64,000 bases of DNA from Magicicada septendecula (GCA_034769895.1 CM068367.1:348689111-348753110), one strand, 5' to 3'; shown: positions 24,256 to 37,380, counted from the first letter of the stretch. Numbers and translations are program-made. The notes: generated by a model from the letters alone, not told the origin.

Positions 24256-25212
24256 ATATATAGACAGACAGACACACAGACACTTTTCGAAAAACGACTT
24301 TTTTTCATGTTTTGAGTGTAGTACAATCAGAATCTGCAATAATCTCGAACACGATTTTTTTTGCCATCACCATACTTCCATTTCCTTAAGGAACATGGAA
24401 GTAAAATGTCACTTAAGTGACACTGTAGGGATAAGTAACACAAGTTGTCAATTATAGGTGCTCACAATTGTGTCCGTTCACATTTATCATTTTACACTAA
24501 ACCGCTGTAAAAGCTCACGCACCGAATCGCAACTCACAACTAGCCGGCCGTTTTCAAAACACCTCTATTTATATCCCGCTGAGATTGCGATATGACTTCA
24601 TGGCTTTCGCTTTTGCGGCGTGGAGTAAATCGCATAGTCGAAGGCGCATAAGAAGTACTAGAAGATTTTAAACTGACATCTCTGTCAGATATATGACAGA
24701 CACGTCGTGCAAGTTCCCTATCTCGTAGGCGTAGGAATGTGTACAGTTAGAAGCCTCTATGTGTATTGACGTATGCACTTACAAATTTACATATATTGAA
24801 ATTACTTCATTAACGGCATAATATTTACAGATATATAGTACAACTCGTCTGGTAATTTTGTGGGTAATGTACAAACAAGAAAGGGTTAAGACTGTCATCT
24901 GCCTCAGTAGAGCCAATGTGGGTACCTCATTGCAGTAGAAGGAAACGTTTGGTTTAACGAAATAAAACGACATGAGTTAAATTGAAAAACAGTGTTGTTA
25001 TTATCTCTCCACCTTGCTATCTCTTCATCAATTTCAGTACTTTGGAGAGAAGCGCTTACACACATGAGGATCAAAATGTAATTGTGTGATGAGAATTAAT
25101 ATAACCAGGTTACAATTCGCTCAGCATTTCAGTTTAAACTCACTTCACAATGTATTCTTATGAACGCAACACACTGTTTTAAATGGAGATATACACAAAC
25201 GTAATTCGCTTT
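24256..25212. other. No gene; TATA-like promoter on the minus strand near 24570
   Basis: Mostly unassigned. A minus-strand GGGATATAAATAGAGG at about 24562-24577 resembles an insect core promoter, but no open frame follows. The other open frames here are short and without motif. Confidence 0.4.
24566..24574 (-). promoter_or_regulatory. TATA-like element
   Basis: ATATAAATA in a GC-rich context (GGG before, GAGG after) on the minus strand. No downstream gene recognised; it could belong to a decayed retroelement. Confidence 0.35.
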
Positions 25213-26138
25213 CCATCCATGGCGTACCTAGTCCACTGGAGGCTCGAGGCGGATTTCTTTCTGAAGCCCCACTCCCATAAAACGGGTGTTTATAATCCAG
25301 TTTATCTTTAAGTAACACATAGCAAAAACACTTTACTGTTATATATTTATTGTTTAATTACTGTACTGATACATCTAGTTAGGAAACTTTATAAGAAGTT
25401 GTAGTAACATTTGAAATAAAAACTTTCATATTGTAACTACAAATTTAAAAAAAATAATAATAATAATAGAAGTAGTATTATTTATAGACCCAAGCAATAT
25501 GTGACGCACTTTTTTCTGAATTCGTTACTTCAAGTAACTGACCCGATTTCCGCACTCCGAATTCTCCACTGTTCGGTAAAAATTCTGATGAGAGATTTTA
25601 AATAAATTGTTTTGTCCTGAAATGTTAAATATTGTTCACTGGTGTAATCTCTTTCAGCGGTGTAATCTCTACATGTTAACCCCCGTTATTTCTCTTCGGC
25701 GTTTACATTTTTGTACCGAGAGACACGACCTTCTTGAGTAGCTCCCCGTGCCGCTGACGTTGCCGTCCGTGCTGTTTGGAGTTCAATTTGTGATTTCCGA
25801 CTTCGTGGTGAGTCATTGACGCCAGGTACAATTGACGCTTGTTTTGTAGTATGAATGTATTTCTAATAATAAACGTACCTTTATAAGTTTTTTTAATACC
25901 TATAAACAATTTACGAGGTAGGGTTGTACGCTAGATTTCAAAATGATATGAACAAATATTTGGAATCGATCGATTAAATCCTGGAGCTCTCCTAGTGTTA
26001 CGTTTCAGGACGCGACAATAGAACATTTGCACATAAATTAAACAATTTACCAAAAAACATAATTTTCCAAATCTGGAGGCCCCATACGAAGTGGGGCCCG
26101 GGGCGGCCCGCTCCCTCGCCTCCTTTATCCGCTACTGC
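25213..26138. mobile_element. Possible degenerate inverted-repeat element
   Basis: The left end reads CATGGCGTACCTAGTCCACT followed by a GGAGGCTCGAGGCGG block. The complement of the right end reads GCAGTAGCGGATAAAGGAGG and then GCGAGGGAGCGGGCC. Both have a GC-rich sub-terminal block and a similar tip, consistent with decayed inverted repeats of a non-autonomous DNA element. No transposase inside. Ends and target duplication are not certain. Confidence 0.35.
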
Positions 26139-28240
26139 TCTTCATTTCTCATGTTGCAGGCGGTCTTTACCCGTATTATTATGTATACGATACATTTTTC
26201 TTAGTATTTCCATAAGACTGAATTTTTAGTAAATATATAGACTTAGATTGTATAAAGAAACAGTTCCTTTGGAACAAAGGAAACAGGAACAAACATGGAA
26301 CAGGATACTAACAGAATAGAAATACGTTTGCCTTTCGTATTACATAATGACTTTTTCGTCAACTTTGTCTCGTAATCACGTTTACATAAACCTGAGTTTA
26401 TGTAAACATAATGAAACAACCCGTTTTAATGAAACCTAATCAAGGAATGTATAATATCATTTGCTTAAAGAAAAATGTAAAAATAAGACAAATAAGGGAA
26501 ACACTTCAATTTAAGTAGCCTACATTATATTACATATGCTACGCCGAGGAAATAGATAAGGCTGCATTCCTCTGTGACTACATAACGCTTTACACGTTTG
26601 CATAGTGTGCGTGGCAGATTTACGAAGCGCTCTAGATCACTCAAGACGCCCCTTCCAGACGTTGCTCGACTCCAGGCCTGCTGTGTCACTACAAATCTAC
26701 ACAGCATGGGTATAAATAGAGCAGCAATCTGCTGGCAAAGTTAGTTGAGACATGACGATATTACGGTATGGTTCGGAGTGATTGTTGCGGTTTAATTGAA
26801 TGTGTAATTGTGTGTTACTTAATGGGAAACTGTAATAAGGGCCATTTATTATTTGTGACATTACTATTCGTTGGACATTCTCTAGTCTGAAGAACTGTTG
26901 AATTTCAACGTTTTCGTTTATTCCTAAAGTTGTGTTCAGTGACTTTATCCGGTGCCAGTTACTCTGTTTTCACTGTAAAACACGGCGATTCGTGCAAACT
27001 GAATATCACCATTTTATTGTTGTCTAATTTATTCTGCAGTGACAAGTGCCCTTAAATATACTGCTGAAATATTTTCAGTATCATACACGAAAATATTTTA
27101 CTAAATGCAAAAAATGTTATTTTATATTTACCACTAAAAATACATTAAAAATGTATTGACCATTGAAATTTGATAACTTGTAACAATTGCTTATAGAAAG
27201 AGTCAGAACAATAGTAGTGCTTACAGTCAGTTATCTCTATCGTTGCTCGTACTGTTAATAATACCATAGCGTCTTGATACAAGGGAGAGGTTGAATCACA
27301 GACGTAAGATTAGAAAAATGCTGCTTCAAATATATATTGATAGTTTTGTCTGTAGTTAAACACTTTTCCTTGTAAATTACGCTTTGCGAGATACCTAACA
27401 TTCTCAGACGATGTAAGACTGTTATGAAAGAAGAGAAGAAGCAACTGCCTAAAAATAAACAGAAGAAGGTTGGCTAAAAATTATAAGAACTCGGTGAATA
27501 CAATACGAAAATACAGCATTTAATAATTTACAAAATACAATTATTTTTGTTAATTTAATGTTTTTTGTTAAATTTATGTTAATTTTTACTAATAAAATAT
27601 TAGTTTTAATTCTTAAATATAACTTGGTCATTATCTTAATAAGTGATATTAACTAAATGAACTGACATCACCAGCACTGGTACCACCATCCCCACTGCCA
27701 TCACCATTATCACCATCATAATCATCATTATCACCATCATGATCAACTAAAACGTCGTAATCAACATTATTTTTGTTTCAATCATAAATCCTTCTAACCT
27801 GTTACAAGACTGGTTTCCAAGTTCTAATCGATAATTCTACGAAAAACCGATACTAGCTACGTGTCCGCTAGTGTTATCATGCTGGAACATGTCAGTTAAT
27901 TATCAGCACACATGATGGAGTCGACCATCCTAAATACATATAAAGTAATAAATTCTCCAAGAATGAATTAATTGACATGTAAACCATAAAAATAAACACA
28001 ATTAAGACATATCGCGGGCATTAAGTCTAAGCACGCCTCGGTATTAAGTCTAAGTAGAAAGGCACAGCCATCCATGTGTGCGAAGAAAGAGGGTAGAGTA
28101 ATTTTAGAATATATTTTATGTCACTGAGATGATAATAGCAAGAACAGACTGAACTGAGTGTCTGAGAACGGGAGATGGCGATGAGAGGGGGGAAGAAGCA
28201 GTAAGAGATGTGTGCACGGGCTATGTATTGAGAGAAAGAT
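26139..28240. other. Unassigned; one TATA promoter and a CAT-rich run
   Basis: TATAAATA at 26711-26718 and an ATCACC/ATCATC-rich imperfect trinucleotide run at about 27665-27745 are the only features. No coding region recognised. Confidence 0.45.
26711..26718 (+). promoter_or_regulatory. TATA box, unassigned transcript
   Basis: GGGTATAAATAGAGC followed ~25 bp later by AAGTTAGTTGAG, a plausible initiator region. The following ~300 bp has no open frame. This may be a retroelement LTR or a non-coding transcript. Confidence 0.4.
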
Positions 28241-28248
28241 AAGAGAGG

Positions 28249-28411
<163 letters not shown>

Positions 28412-31400
28412 GGGCAGATAAAGATAGAGTTAAAGGAGGGACAAAGAGGACAAAAAAGAGACGTAGGTTAAGATGAAAGTCAAACAGCATAAGCTATATA
28501 ATTTAATTAATCAGGAAATGCAAATTTATGCTTGTAAAACAGAATTAGGAAAAGTGCCGAAACATGACAAGATACTGTTTTGATTGGACGATCTCATATG
28601 GAATATAACATGACACACTACACGAAGGGACGGCTTTGTCTCGCAGCGTTTTCACTTGTTTATTGCAGTAACAAAGAAAACAGAGGCTTTAAAAGGTTGG
28701 CTACAAACAGGAATAATGGACGGTATGAAATTAAAACTAGTTTATGCAGTAAGCCTACAGTGTAATTAAAATAAACTATTTATTATAATCAATTATAGCA
28801 ACTAATTAATAATCAGCAGATTGTACAGTCTTTCATAGGTAATATTCTCGGGAATCATCTTATCTCAGGACAAATAAAATACGAAGTTTGTGATGAATAC
28901 GTTTAGTAGGTAAATTCAGGGTTATTCTCAAAAGGTATCGTTTTATAGGATAACATATTATATAGGAACGAAAACATTCTGCGTACGGTGACTTACTATA
29001 CGGTGATAGTTTCATCAACTTAACCTCTTTGATGTGTGTCAGTGTGTGTGTATGTGTGTGTGTGTTTTTTTTTAAATTAAATTTTACGAGATGGATTGTT
29101 TTAACAAATAGCAGCAAATGTGTTACTGCAAAACACGCTAATGGTATTAAAGTGTTTTTACACAATGTGTACAAGAAAAATCAATTCAGTATAAAACATA
29201 CTTAAACGTAAACTATTATTACTCTTCTCCATTCTGTCGGCGGTAATGTGTTTGAACGTTCAGCATTCTATCATATACCCGTCGGATAGAAGAATATTTT
29301 GCTCTCCGTACCATCATTACCTAGCGGCATGATGCATGGAGCTGTTTTCAACAAAATTGAATTGTCAGATACGTTAAAATAAGTGAAACTTTAAAACTCC
29401 TTTGAGTAATTGAACTTGAACGATGTTAATATTGATGATGTTGTTAACTTGAGATATGTGTTTTCAAAATTTTAATATTAAGTAAATTCTAGAATGTTTA
29501 ATACATTTATGACGTCATTTCCTTTCCATTTCACTATCAAATACTGATGCAAACTAACTTTGCTCTAGCGTAATACACTTTATTTTACAGTACCATCCAT
29601 CTCCATTACCATTTTTATCTCCAGTGCGTCTTAATGAATTCTAAGAAGTCATTTTTATTTAAAACTCATTCTCAGTTGGTCTTTCCTGTGTGACGAATTG
29701 TAACTTGAAAACACGTAAACGTAACTTTTAATAACAAATGCAACTGATTACGAATCAAGGATGAAACATCAAACAAGCGCGTTTGTTTTATCTAGCCGAT
29801 GGATGGAAGGAAACGGACTGGGCCTTATAGTATAATAAAAAGAAAAGATTACTACAGCAAATACACATGCCGCTGAACAAGTAAAATGAAATTTACTGTA
29901 CTTTTGTTAGTGAAGCAGTGGCATATTTTTTCATAGGTTTCTCCTGCAAGATCATTATCAGTATAAATAATATTTTATTATTCATAGAAAAGTAAATAGT
30001 CATTCTTAAAATTGGTTTTTCAAGATAAAGACGCGGGCCGCCAATTTGAAATATCACTGCACTAGAATAAATAATCCCCATAAATGTGTTGCCGTTGCTA
30101 CGTAACAAAGCTGATACATGATATCAACTATCGACTACGTAGCCTTGTCACATGATATTTGTTACACATCATTACAGGAAATATTTTACTATAAATTATA
30201 TTATTGAAACATTTTTGTTTTAAAATATTACAAGAATATATTGTAATCCACAGTGAGTGTGAATACAGAATTTCAGTTCACTAGCTTTTTAAGAAGTGTA
30301 TGAAAAATATATTTCAAAATTTTAGTCATAGTGAACGACTGACAAGTATGGAAGGATTAGACAAATACGATCATTTGTCTAGTTTCGAAAATTCAGAGAT
30401 ATTTGCTGTTTCTGAATGAGGGAGTGCTGTGCTTGTCTAATAGTAACTGTGTAACTGTGTAATAACTGTGACTCTGAATTGTTCAAATAACTTAATTTTG
30501 AGGAATTATTTCTAATATTAAGAAAACAATAAGATTTAAATAGCGTAATTTTCATAAAATTCGGGTGCCTGTTGTGTTACGTTTACCTTTTGGTGTGTCT
30601 ACGTAAATAAAATTTTTGTAAACATTTATGAAATTTGTGTGTCAGAAATTACAATTATTTTTATTGGCTCAGTTTCTTTTTGAAGTTTTGTTGATGTGCA
30701 TAAAAATAATGAAATTATTTTATGAATTTTCATATTAGTAGATAAATGATTAATTAGGTAGGTTTCCACGGTTATTAGTAGCTTAGGTTATTAAATATTG
30801 ATAAACAGTACTATATGTTACGATAATTGAGATACATTTCTCTTATTGTAAGCTTTTAGGAATTGTTTAAAACATTTGTTGTTTTGGTGATTTTGTATAT
30901 TTCGTTTTATATTTGTGATTTGGTATAATGGAGCCCAACAATTGTATACGTTATTTACCATTTTATTTGTTATGGGGTTTTATTTGAAACATGTTTGAAT
31001 TTTGCCAAATAATAAAGAAATTACCTTATTGCTAACAATAAATAGGACTATTAATTTTTGTTACCTAGGAAATGGAACAATAATGTCTGCAAAAGCAGAA
31101 AATTGTCAGGTTGTCAGAAAGCAGATTCGTAATTAACGAACTTGTTCCGCATCCATCCTTTGTCCAGTTGGCGCAAGTGTTTCGAATTCTTGTACAATTT
31201 TTTGTATAATCCTCGAGGAAATTTTCTTTTTTTCGCACTCATCACCTTGGAAATGCTATTCCTATTTATTTATGTTAAGTGTTCTTTGTCTATGAAATAC
31301 CCTAATTGTTTTCCCATAATTTAACGTATCATAAAAATCGCATATTCTAGCATATTCTGCGGCTTCAGTCTTTGTATCTTCTTAGTCTTGCCAAGATACT

Positions 31401-31895
31401 TGCCATGTTTCTCTAATTTTTATATTATTAGATCCACTTTGTACTAAAATTAACATACTAAAACAGCAGCTTAAACTCGCCCTATTGTCTCGGGTGAACT
31501 GTTGGTAATTTCAACAAATTGTTAAGTTTAGAGTATAACAAAGGACAGAATTACAAATGTGGCTATATCTCATTGTTCACATGTGTAAATGTTATGCTTT
31601 ATTTACGATTACCCTTATAATGTGTAACTTAAGGAATTTGTTTACTGAATTCTCTGAAATCACTCATATATTTTAATCTCCTAAGTAGATGTGATTTCAA
31701 TTTATGTTACATTTAGTGGGTTACTAAATCATGAGTTTGTTGCAATTGTACTCTCCAAGAAGTGGTTAACATAAGCTAAGCTTTGTGATTTCACACAGAC
31801 ATTATGTAGGTTAATTAGAGCAACATTACGTCACACTTACAACTGTACACACTTAACGTTGTGTGTAGTGGTGTCGCTGTAGGTTAGTCATAAAA
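28412..31895. other. AT-rich intergenic, nothing recognised
   Basis: A short GT run occurs at about 29039-29063. All open frames are under 105 codons, AT-rich and without motifs. Confidence 0.5.
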
Positions 31896-32029
31896 AGGCT
31901 CGTTTACACGGTTCAAGTTTACTGGCTTCAAGTACCTGAAATCAAGTAAACTTGACATCTGAATTCTGTCTACACGGGGAAAGTAGAAGCGTCAAGTACT
32001 TGACGCCACTACATTCATTTTTGTTTGAA

Positions 32030-32356
32030 ATGTCGAGTAGAAAGGTGCGTGGTATTGCAGTTAAACTGTTAGTGAACTCATTGCGCAAAAATCTACGGGA
32101 TGATACAACGGAAAATGTCAACAGACAGAGAAAGCGAACTCGGAGGTGGGTGAGAACATGGATAGCTAGAAGGGAAATGTATGGTGCCTCTTCAACACTG
32201 TTACGCAAGTGGGCAGATGAAGATCCTTCGTCTTACAAAACTCATCTAAGGATGACAGTACAGAAATTTAAGGAGCTATTAGGAAACGTTGAAGCAAAAA
32301 CAAGTAGAACAAGTACTACCATGAGAAATGCAATTCCCTCAAGAACAAAGCTGGAA
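32030..32356 (+). pseudogene. PIF/Harbinger transposase, N-terminal fragment
   Basis: ATG at 32030 opens MSSRKVRGIAVKLLVNSLRK. RRWVRTWIARREMYGASSTL, then DEDPSSYKTHLRMTVQKFKE and MRNAIPSRTKLE follow. This order (R-W-V-R-W block, FRMS-type block, TKLE) is that of the region before the DDE catalytic domain in Harbinger nucleases. About 109 codons survive of an expected ~350-400. The DDE domain is missing, and the frame runs into the tail of the convergent MADF gene at 32357. Cannot transpose by itself, though it might bind DNA. Confidence 0.85.
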
Positions 32357-32653
32357 ATCAACTGCGTCTGCTGCTTTAAACCAACTTAATTTTGGTTTAT
32401 ATATTTCATTAGTGGCCGCCCCACTCTTTTCGGACTTTAGGATTTTTGCAAGTTCTTGGCGATATACCGTTCTTATGGTTTTAATTCTTTTACGCAATAG
32501 TTCAGTAGTAATTGTGACGTCTAAACCTGTTTCTTTAACTCCATTGACAAGTTTTTGAAAAGATACATCCCTTACATTTTTGTTAGAATAGTCACTTCGC
32601 TTAATATTCCACAAAAAGTCATATTTTCTGTATATAGCAAGAAACTCGTGTAG
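32339..32653 (-). CDS. MADF-domain (Myb/SANT-like) protein of a Harbinger element, apparently intact domain
   Basis: The minus-strand frame reads LHEFLAIYRKYDFLWNIKRS, then NVRDVSFQKLVNGVKETGLD, an RKRIKTIRTVYRQELAKI helix and SEKSGAATNEIYKPKLSWF. This is the MADF pattern (F..YR....LW..K...Y..., L..R..Y.RE). Harbinger elements normally encode such a DNA-binding partner next to the transposase. No ATG begins the domain: the first in-frame ATG is inside it (32614), and an acceptor-like TAG before CCTACACGAG hints at an upstream exon. The domain is unbroken but the C-terminus is truncated at the deletion joint, so treat as a probable pseudogene. Confidence 0.7.
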   Translation of the reverse strand, partial: LHEFLAIYRKYDFLWNIKRSDYSNKNVRDVSFQKLVNGVKETGLDVTITTELLRKRIKTIRTVYRQELAKILKSEKSGAATNEIYKPKLSWFKAADAVDFQLCS

Positions 32654-33031
32654 GCTATATCATTTGCATTCCACTACTCATGTTAATAATAAAATTAATG
32701 ACTTTAAAATATTTTAACGAGGACTGCAGAATCACCTCACAGAGAAAACAATACACTAAAAGTCGACTGCGCACTGAAGACGTAAGACCGATTCCCTTGA
32801 CTGCTTGAAGGCAAGTAGTCAAGAAGCCGTCTAGACGGAGACAGTAGGGCAGGAAAGTGAGTCACGTGACTTTCAAGTGGCAACAAAACTTGACGCTAGG
32901 CCAACTCTACTTTCCACTGTCCGGACAGAGGAAAGTTACTTTCCACAACCGTTTACACAGGGATAGTATAAGGAAAGTAGCTTGACTTCAAGTGGTTGAA
33001 GCCAGTAAACTTGAACCATGTAAACGAGCCT

Positions 33032-34599
33032 TAAGTTCTTGCTCCTACACTGCATCTGTCAGAGCAAATATTAACCTGTTTTTAAATTCATGTAATTTTA
33101 AAAGGAATCTTAGTGCTCAACACTATCACTGTTGCTTGGGTATACGAGCGGCACGCGGTGAGACAAAATAAGATTTTTTACAAAATCTTCTTACATAGTG
33201 TACTTTTAACAAATTTCTAGCCTTACTTTTTACGTAATATTAGTAGCAGGTATACATTTAATCAATAAAATCTGTACTGAAAAATAATATTTAAATACTC
33301 GTAGAATACTACTAATATTTTTACTATTAATCTTCTACTAATGAGGCCTACTAATCCTCTTTATAGCTAATTTTACAAATCTCTTTGCGGTACTCATGTA
33401 AATTTGATTGAATACAATCTATGGATAAGTATTTTCAACGATCAATACACTTATACTGTCCCCGCCTTTATTCCTCAAAAATTTTTTAACCAGTCCACAC
33501 GTTGAAACAAAAGAGATTATTTAAAAAATTAAGATTCAAACCTATATTTTTTATATTTTAAACTAAAATTTAAAAAAATATCTTGCATTCCTTTGTAATG
33601 TTTTCCTATGTATACTTTCATAAAATTAAATATGCTATTTCTTCTTCCTAATTTTATTAATTTCGCTTAACTTTTATCAATTGTATCACTTAGTTTCCTT
33701 CATTTCAGTAGGAAACCCAGGACAAAGGTGAAATAAAAAGTAATATTGTAAAATATTACAAGTAAAACGTTTAAGGTTAGTGCTCCGCTTTAGACTTAGT
33801 TTTAGTAACGTCTTAATACTATATGCCAAAACATAGTTTAAAATTTGCCTCGATTCCTACAATTTTTGTGAAAAAATGTACATAGAGTACGGCCATGTTT
33901 AAGAATTAATTTTATCGTATGGCACGTTTACGTTTGACAGTCAACAAAGTGGCTTTATGACGCAGAAAGTTTGGTCACCATTGAATCATAGCCTACAGTA
34001 AAAGAAAAGTTAATTGTTTTTAAATTAAAAAGAACATATAACTTGCAACAATTGTCTTAATCTAAAACATTTTAAATTTATAACGTACTTGAATGTACTA
34101 TGAGTGAACGGCACGCATGTGGTCTGCAGAAATGGGAGTTTTGTTGGACTCTTAGCAGAAGCATTCCTCCCTTGTTGCCTGTCTAACGATTCTGTGCAAA
34201 ACGACTATTTTAATGTTTTCAAATATAATATTTAAAAAGTAAATACGCAATCGTTAAAACAACTAGATGTTCGTTATAACGTTTTGATGTATAATTCTTA
34301 TGTAATGAAATATAATACGTAGAATTAAGACACACACACACACACACACACAGTGTGGTAAAACAGCATTAATAATAACATCGATATCAACCATCCAGTC
34401 TAGCAAATAATTGCATTTTTTAATAATGCGGCCCATTTAATAATTGTGTACTATATAGGTACACATATTTATTTAGAATCCTCACATGCTCATTAAAAAT
34501 CACTAAAAAGCACGCTCTTTTTCCTTGTCTCTGTCTCTCACACACACACGCGCGCGCACGTCTGTTCGTCTCTCTTCTTCTTCATTTTAAATTACAAGA
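33032..34599. other. AT-rich intergenic with short CA/CG microsatellites
   Basis: (AC)~11 at about 34330-34352 and a mixed CA/CG run at about 34538-34560. No coding region recognised. Confidence 0.5.
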
Positions 34600-35090
34600 T
34601 TGTAATTTTTTTTCGTATCGGCCGTTTAAGGACCACATGCCAATTTCAATTCTTTACTATTTGTTCTTTTCTTTTTTTCCAATATTTTTTCATCTTCTCA
34701 CTGTGTCTCTTCTTCCTCTCTTCAGTCCACTTGAACCTGCGTTTTTTATCTCTCCTACTCTGGACTCCCTCCATTTTCAACACTTTTGCCCGAAAACGTC
34801 TCTGTCCATTGCTTCTTCTGCGTGTATATTATATTTTTCTAAATCCTTTTGGACTTCTTTAATCCAACTTGATGTTGACTTCTTCCCCCACAGATATCTG
34901 AAGATTTGCTTTGTCAACCTATTGTCGTCCATTCTATACAAATGTCCAAAAAATAATAGTCTTCTTTTTCTCATTGTTTCTGTTATATTTTCTATACTTT
35001 GATATATTTCATCATTACTTCTTAATTTCCAACCTTCTTAAGTTTTTCATGGGCCTAATATTTTCCTAATAATTAGCAGTAGCAGCAGTT
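34600..35090 (-). pseudogene. LINE C-terminal fragment
   Basis: The minus strand reads SNDEIYQSIENITETMRKRR, LLFFGHLYRMDDNRLTKQIF, WIKEVQKDLEKYNIHAEEAM and, after a frameshift near 34780, FKWTEERKKRHSEKMKKYW. This series (RRL.F.GH..RM...RL.K.IF, W..E...DL, W.EERK..HSE.M) is the C-terminal tail of a widespread insect non-LTR retrotransposon ORF2. The reverse transcriptase core is absent, so it is a 5'-truncated, frame-shifted copy. A possible upstream fragment of a related element lies at 51937-52263. Confidence 0.75.
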
Positions 35091-35244
35091 GCAATGGAAG
35101 GAGCAGGAATATTTGTCATGCTGCTCCTTGAAAATTCAATCATTACAGTGGAACAGGTTGTAGTTATTAAAAGACACTGGTTATCGGTCTATTTTAATCT
35201 CACATAGGATATCTGCTTCGTAGTGTTAAGTCATACATAGCTGA

Positions 35245-35336
35245 ATTTTATGTAACGAGAAGATCAATACTTCTATGTATTAATTGTGTAATTTTATGTA
35301 ACGAGAAGATCAATACTTCTATGTATTAATTGTGTA
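35245..35336. repeat. Perfect 46-bp tandem duplication
   Basis: ATTTTATGTAACGAGAAGAT begins at 35245 and again at 35291. The two 46-bp units are identical throughout, so the duplication is recent. Confidence 0.95.
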
Positions 35337-35631
35337 AGTATGGTTGAGAATATCATTTGCTCAATAACGAACACCGTTCCTTTGACGTGTTACCGAGAAC
35401 CACGTAATAGTTTCACGATTACCCCAGTACGAATAATAAATTACTCTTCTCTCCATTTTAAAACCACCTTAAAATTACATGTATGTATTCATCATAAATT
35501 ATAAACGTAAGTACCTATGATTAATTGAGTATATTCCAATACGGTTCAAATTAAAAAATAGACATCACTCTTAAAAGAAAGAAACTTAATTTTCAAATTT
35601 ACAAGCCTGTTTCAAATCCCATAATACAGGG

Positions 35632-35900
35632 TGTCCCGGGAGGAGAGGGAGATAATTTGGGAAATGGTTCTATAGTGTAAAAGAAGAAAAAAAGTTCATA
35701 TAAACATATGTCCGGAAACGCTTTGTAAGCGAGTTACGACTAGCGAAAGATTTCGCCCGGGTTTCGGTTCCCCCGGGTAAATGAAGACTTTCTGAAATTC
35801 TGGGAAGGTAAATTAAGGGGCGAATTCTGTTGTTTCTTATGGTTTTTGACCTGAAAAATCGAATAAAACAGGTCGCAGAACTGTATCTCCCATAACGTTC
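35632..35900. repeat. Dispersed repeat opening CAGGGTGTCCCGGGAGG
   Basis: The segment starts abruptly with CAGGGTGTCCCGGGAGGAG and continues with CATATGTCCGGAAACGC, AGCGAGTTACGACTAGCGAA and TTTCGCCCGGGTTTCGG. It has marked GC and palindromic CCCGGG content against an AT-rich background. The GGGTGTCCCGG..GAGTTACG style resembles untranslated regions of dispersed arthropod retroelements. No ORF of its own is recognised. Confidence 0.5.
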
Positions 35901-37140
35901 ATGATATCCGACGTAAAACAGAAAAATCTTTGCCTAAAAACGTATTGTATTGTTTTTAACCAAAATTGGAATTTTTTGTTGATTTCTATTGACTTTATTT
36001 ACACCATTTTTCTCAGAATTAAATTCTTTACAAGTTTTGTTTTTAACTTTTATGCATTTATTAATCATTTAACAAAGTTATTGTACTTCTAACCTAAAAA
36101 AACGTGTTAGCTCTGCTATTTATTCTTCAATGTTTCAATCGTCCTACTACTAGCCTACCAGCCTGCACGCCACATTTGAATTGTACGTGAACATTGCTGC
36201 ATAGAAACTAATACGTTTTCAGTTGAAATTGGTAACACGTTTAACTGCTTAATGTTTTTGTAAATTATTTTACAGTTTAAATATTCCATATTGGTGGTTG
36301 TGCAACGCCGCAACCATAACTCTGAAGGAATCTATAGCCTAAATGCAGACACGGCAGTAGGCTACAAGACGCGTAGTTAAGTGTTCACTCATGACATTGA
36401 CTAATCGGTCGCCGACCTGAAAACTTGAACATACGGTCATTCAAAATTTTCTGTGACGTATTTGATAATTCTGTAGGCCTGGTTAGGTTTTATTTTGAAG
36501 AGACATTCTCTGTGATGTGGTGGAAATTGCAAGTACAGGAAAGAAGTCATGAGGCACTTAAATGTCAAGGACCAGTTCCAATATAATTAAAGACGCTATT
36601 TTCTTTAAAGTATTGAAATATTTATTTCTAAATATTTAATAACTACTTATTATAACTACGTTAAACGCGTGTAATTAAGATTGATTTTAAACGTTATGTG
36701 AAGTTGTTCAACAATTGGAGGTTGAATAGTAGAGTGGAGCACAGAAGTGTATACACTCCTTCTGTGGAGAAAACTTTGTACAATTAAAAAACCTTGTAAA
36801 AGTATCAAAGTGAAAACTGAAAGCCGATTAAGTTTAGCACAGTAGCTAAATGACTAATGGGTGTTTAAAACGGCCATGCATGTTGGTGACGAGTACAGAA
36901 CGGTCACTTCGTGGACGATGTGACTATGTATAAAATGATGTAGGCTACTATGTTTTTGTTTGCTATTAATTTTAATACACACGCCTTCGCAATTAATTAA
37001 AAACATATTTAAAACTTGCAAGTAAACGCTTCATATTAGTATAAACAAAACTTTAACTAACTTAGTTAATCCTAAAATAAGTCTACCGTGAGGTGTGAGA
37101 ATGCTGAGTTGATTTTTACTTTCCACTCTTTCCTGTTTTA
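35901..37140. other. AT-rich intergenic, nothing recognised
   Basis: No coding, structural or repeat signature visible beyond short AT runs. Confidence 0.5.
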
Positions 37141-37380
37141 CGTTAGCTTATTGAGCCGATTGCTCCATTTTTTCTTGCCCATTTTTCTTGGTCTGCGTAT
37201 GTGTTGACTCTTTGTATTCTTAATTCCTGTATTCTATGTATTTTACTGGTGAGTTCCCCTTTGTCATTCAATTTAAATTATCCAACCATGCCAATTGCCT
37301 TCCTTGGATCTTAATTAACATTTTTTCTTAACTCTACCCTGAAGACTTCATTTCTGATTTCTTAAATCTCTCAGTTTTCT
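37141..37380 (-). pseudogene. LINE C-terminal fragment, second family
   Basis: Across frameshifts the minus strand gives IRNE.F.VELRK, LIKIQGRQLAWLDNLN, LTSKIHRIQELRIQRVNT and KWARKNGAI. This corresponds to the C-terminal segment after the reverse transcriptase in arthropod non-LTR elements (GRQLAW..H..RM, L..KI....ELR...). It is too short and broken to be functional, and distinct in sequence from the 34.6-35.1 kb fragment. Confidence 0.6.

Larger units (their letters stand above)
31896..33031. mobile_element. PIF/Harbinger element, internally deleted
   Basis: Terminal inverted repeats: AGGCTCGTTTACACGG at the left and the complement AGGCTCGTTTACATGG at the right, continuing into TTCAAGTTTACTGGCTTCAA on both sides. 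Sub-terminal regions carry repeated GGAAAGTA and TCAAGT..TTGA motifs, which may be transposase sites. The flanking trinucleotides (AAA left, TAA right) are close to the TWA duplication usual for this superfamily. Inside are the N-terminal part of a transposase on the plus strand and a MADF protein gene on the minus strand. They abut at about 32357, so ~1 kb or more between them was lost. Confidence 0.85.
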
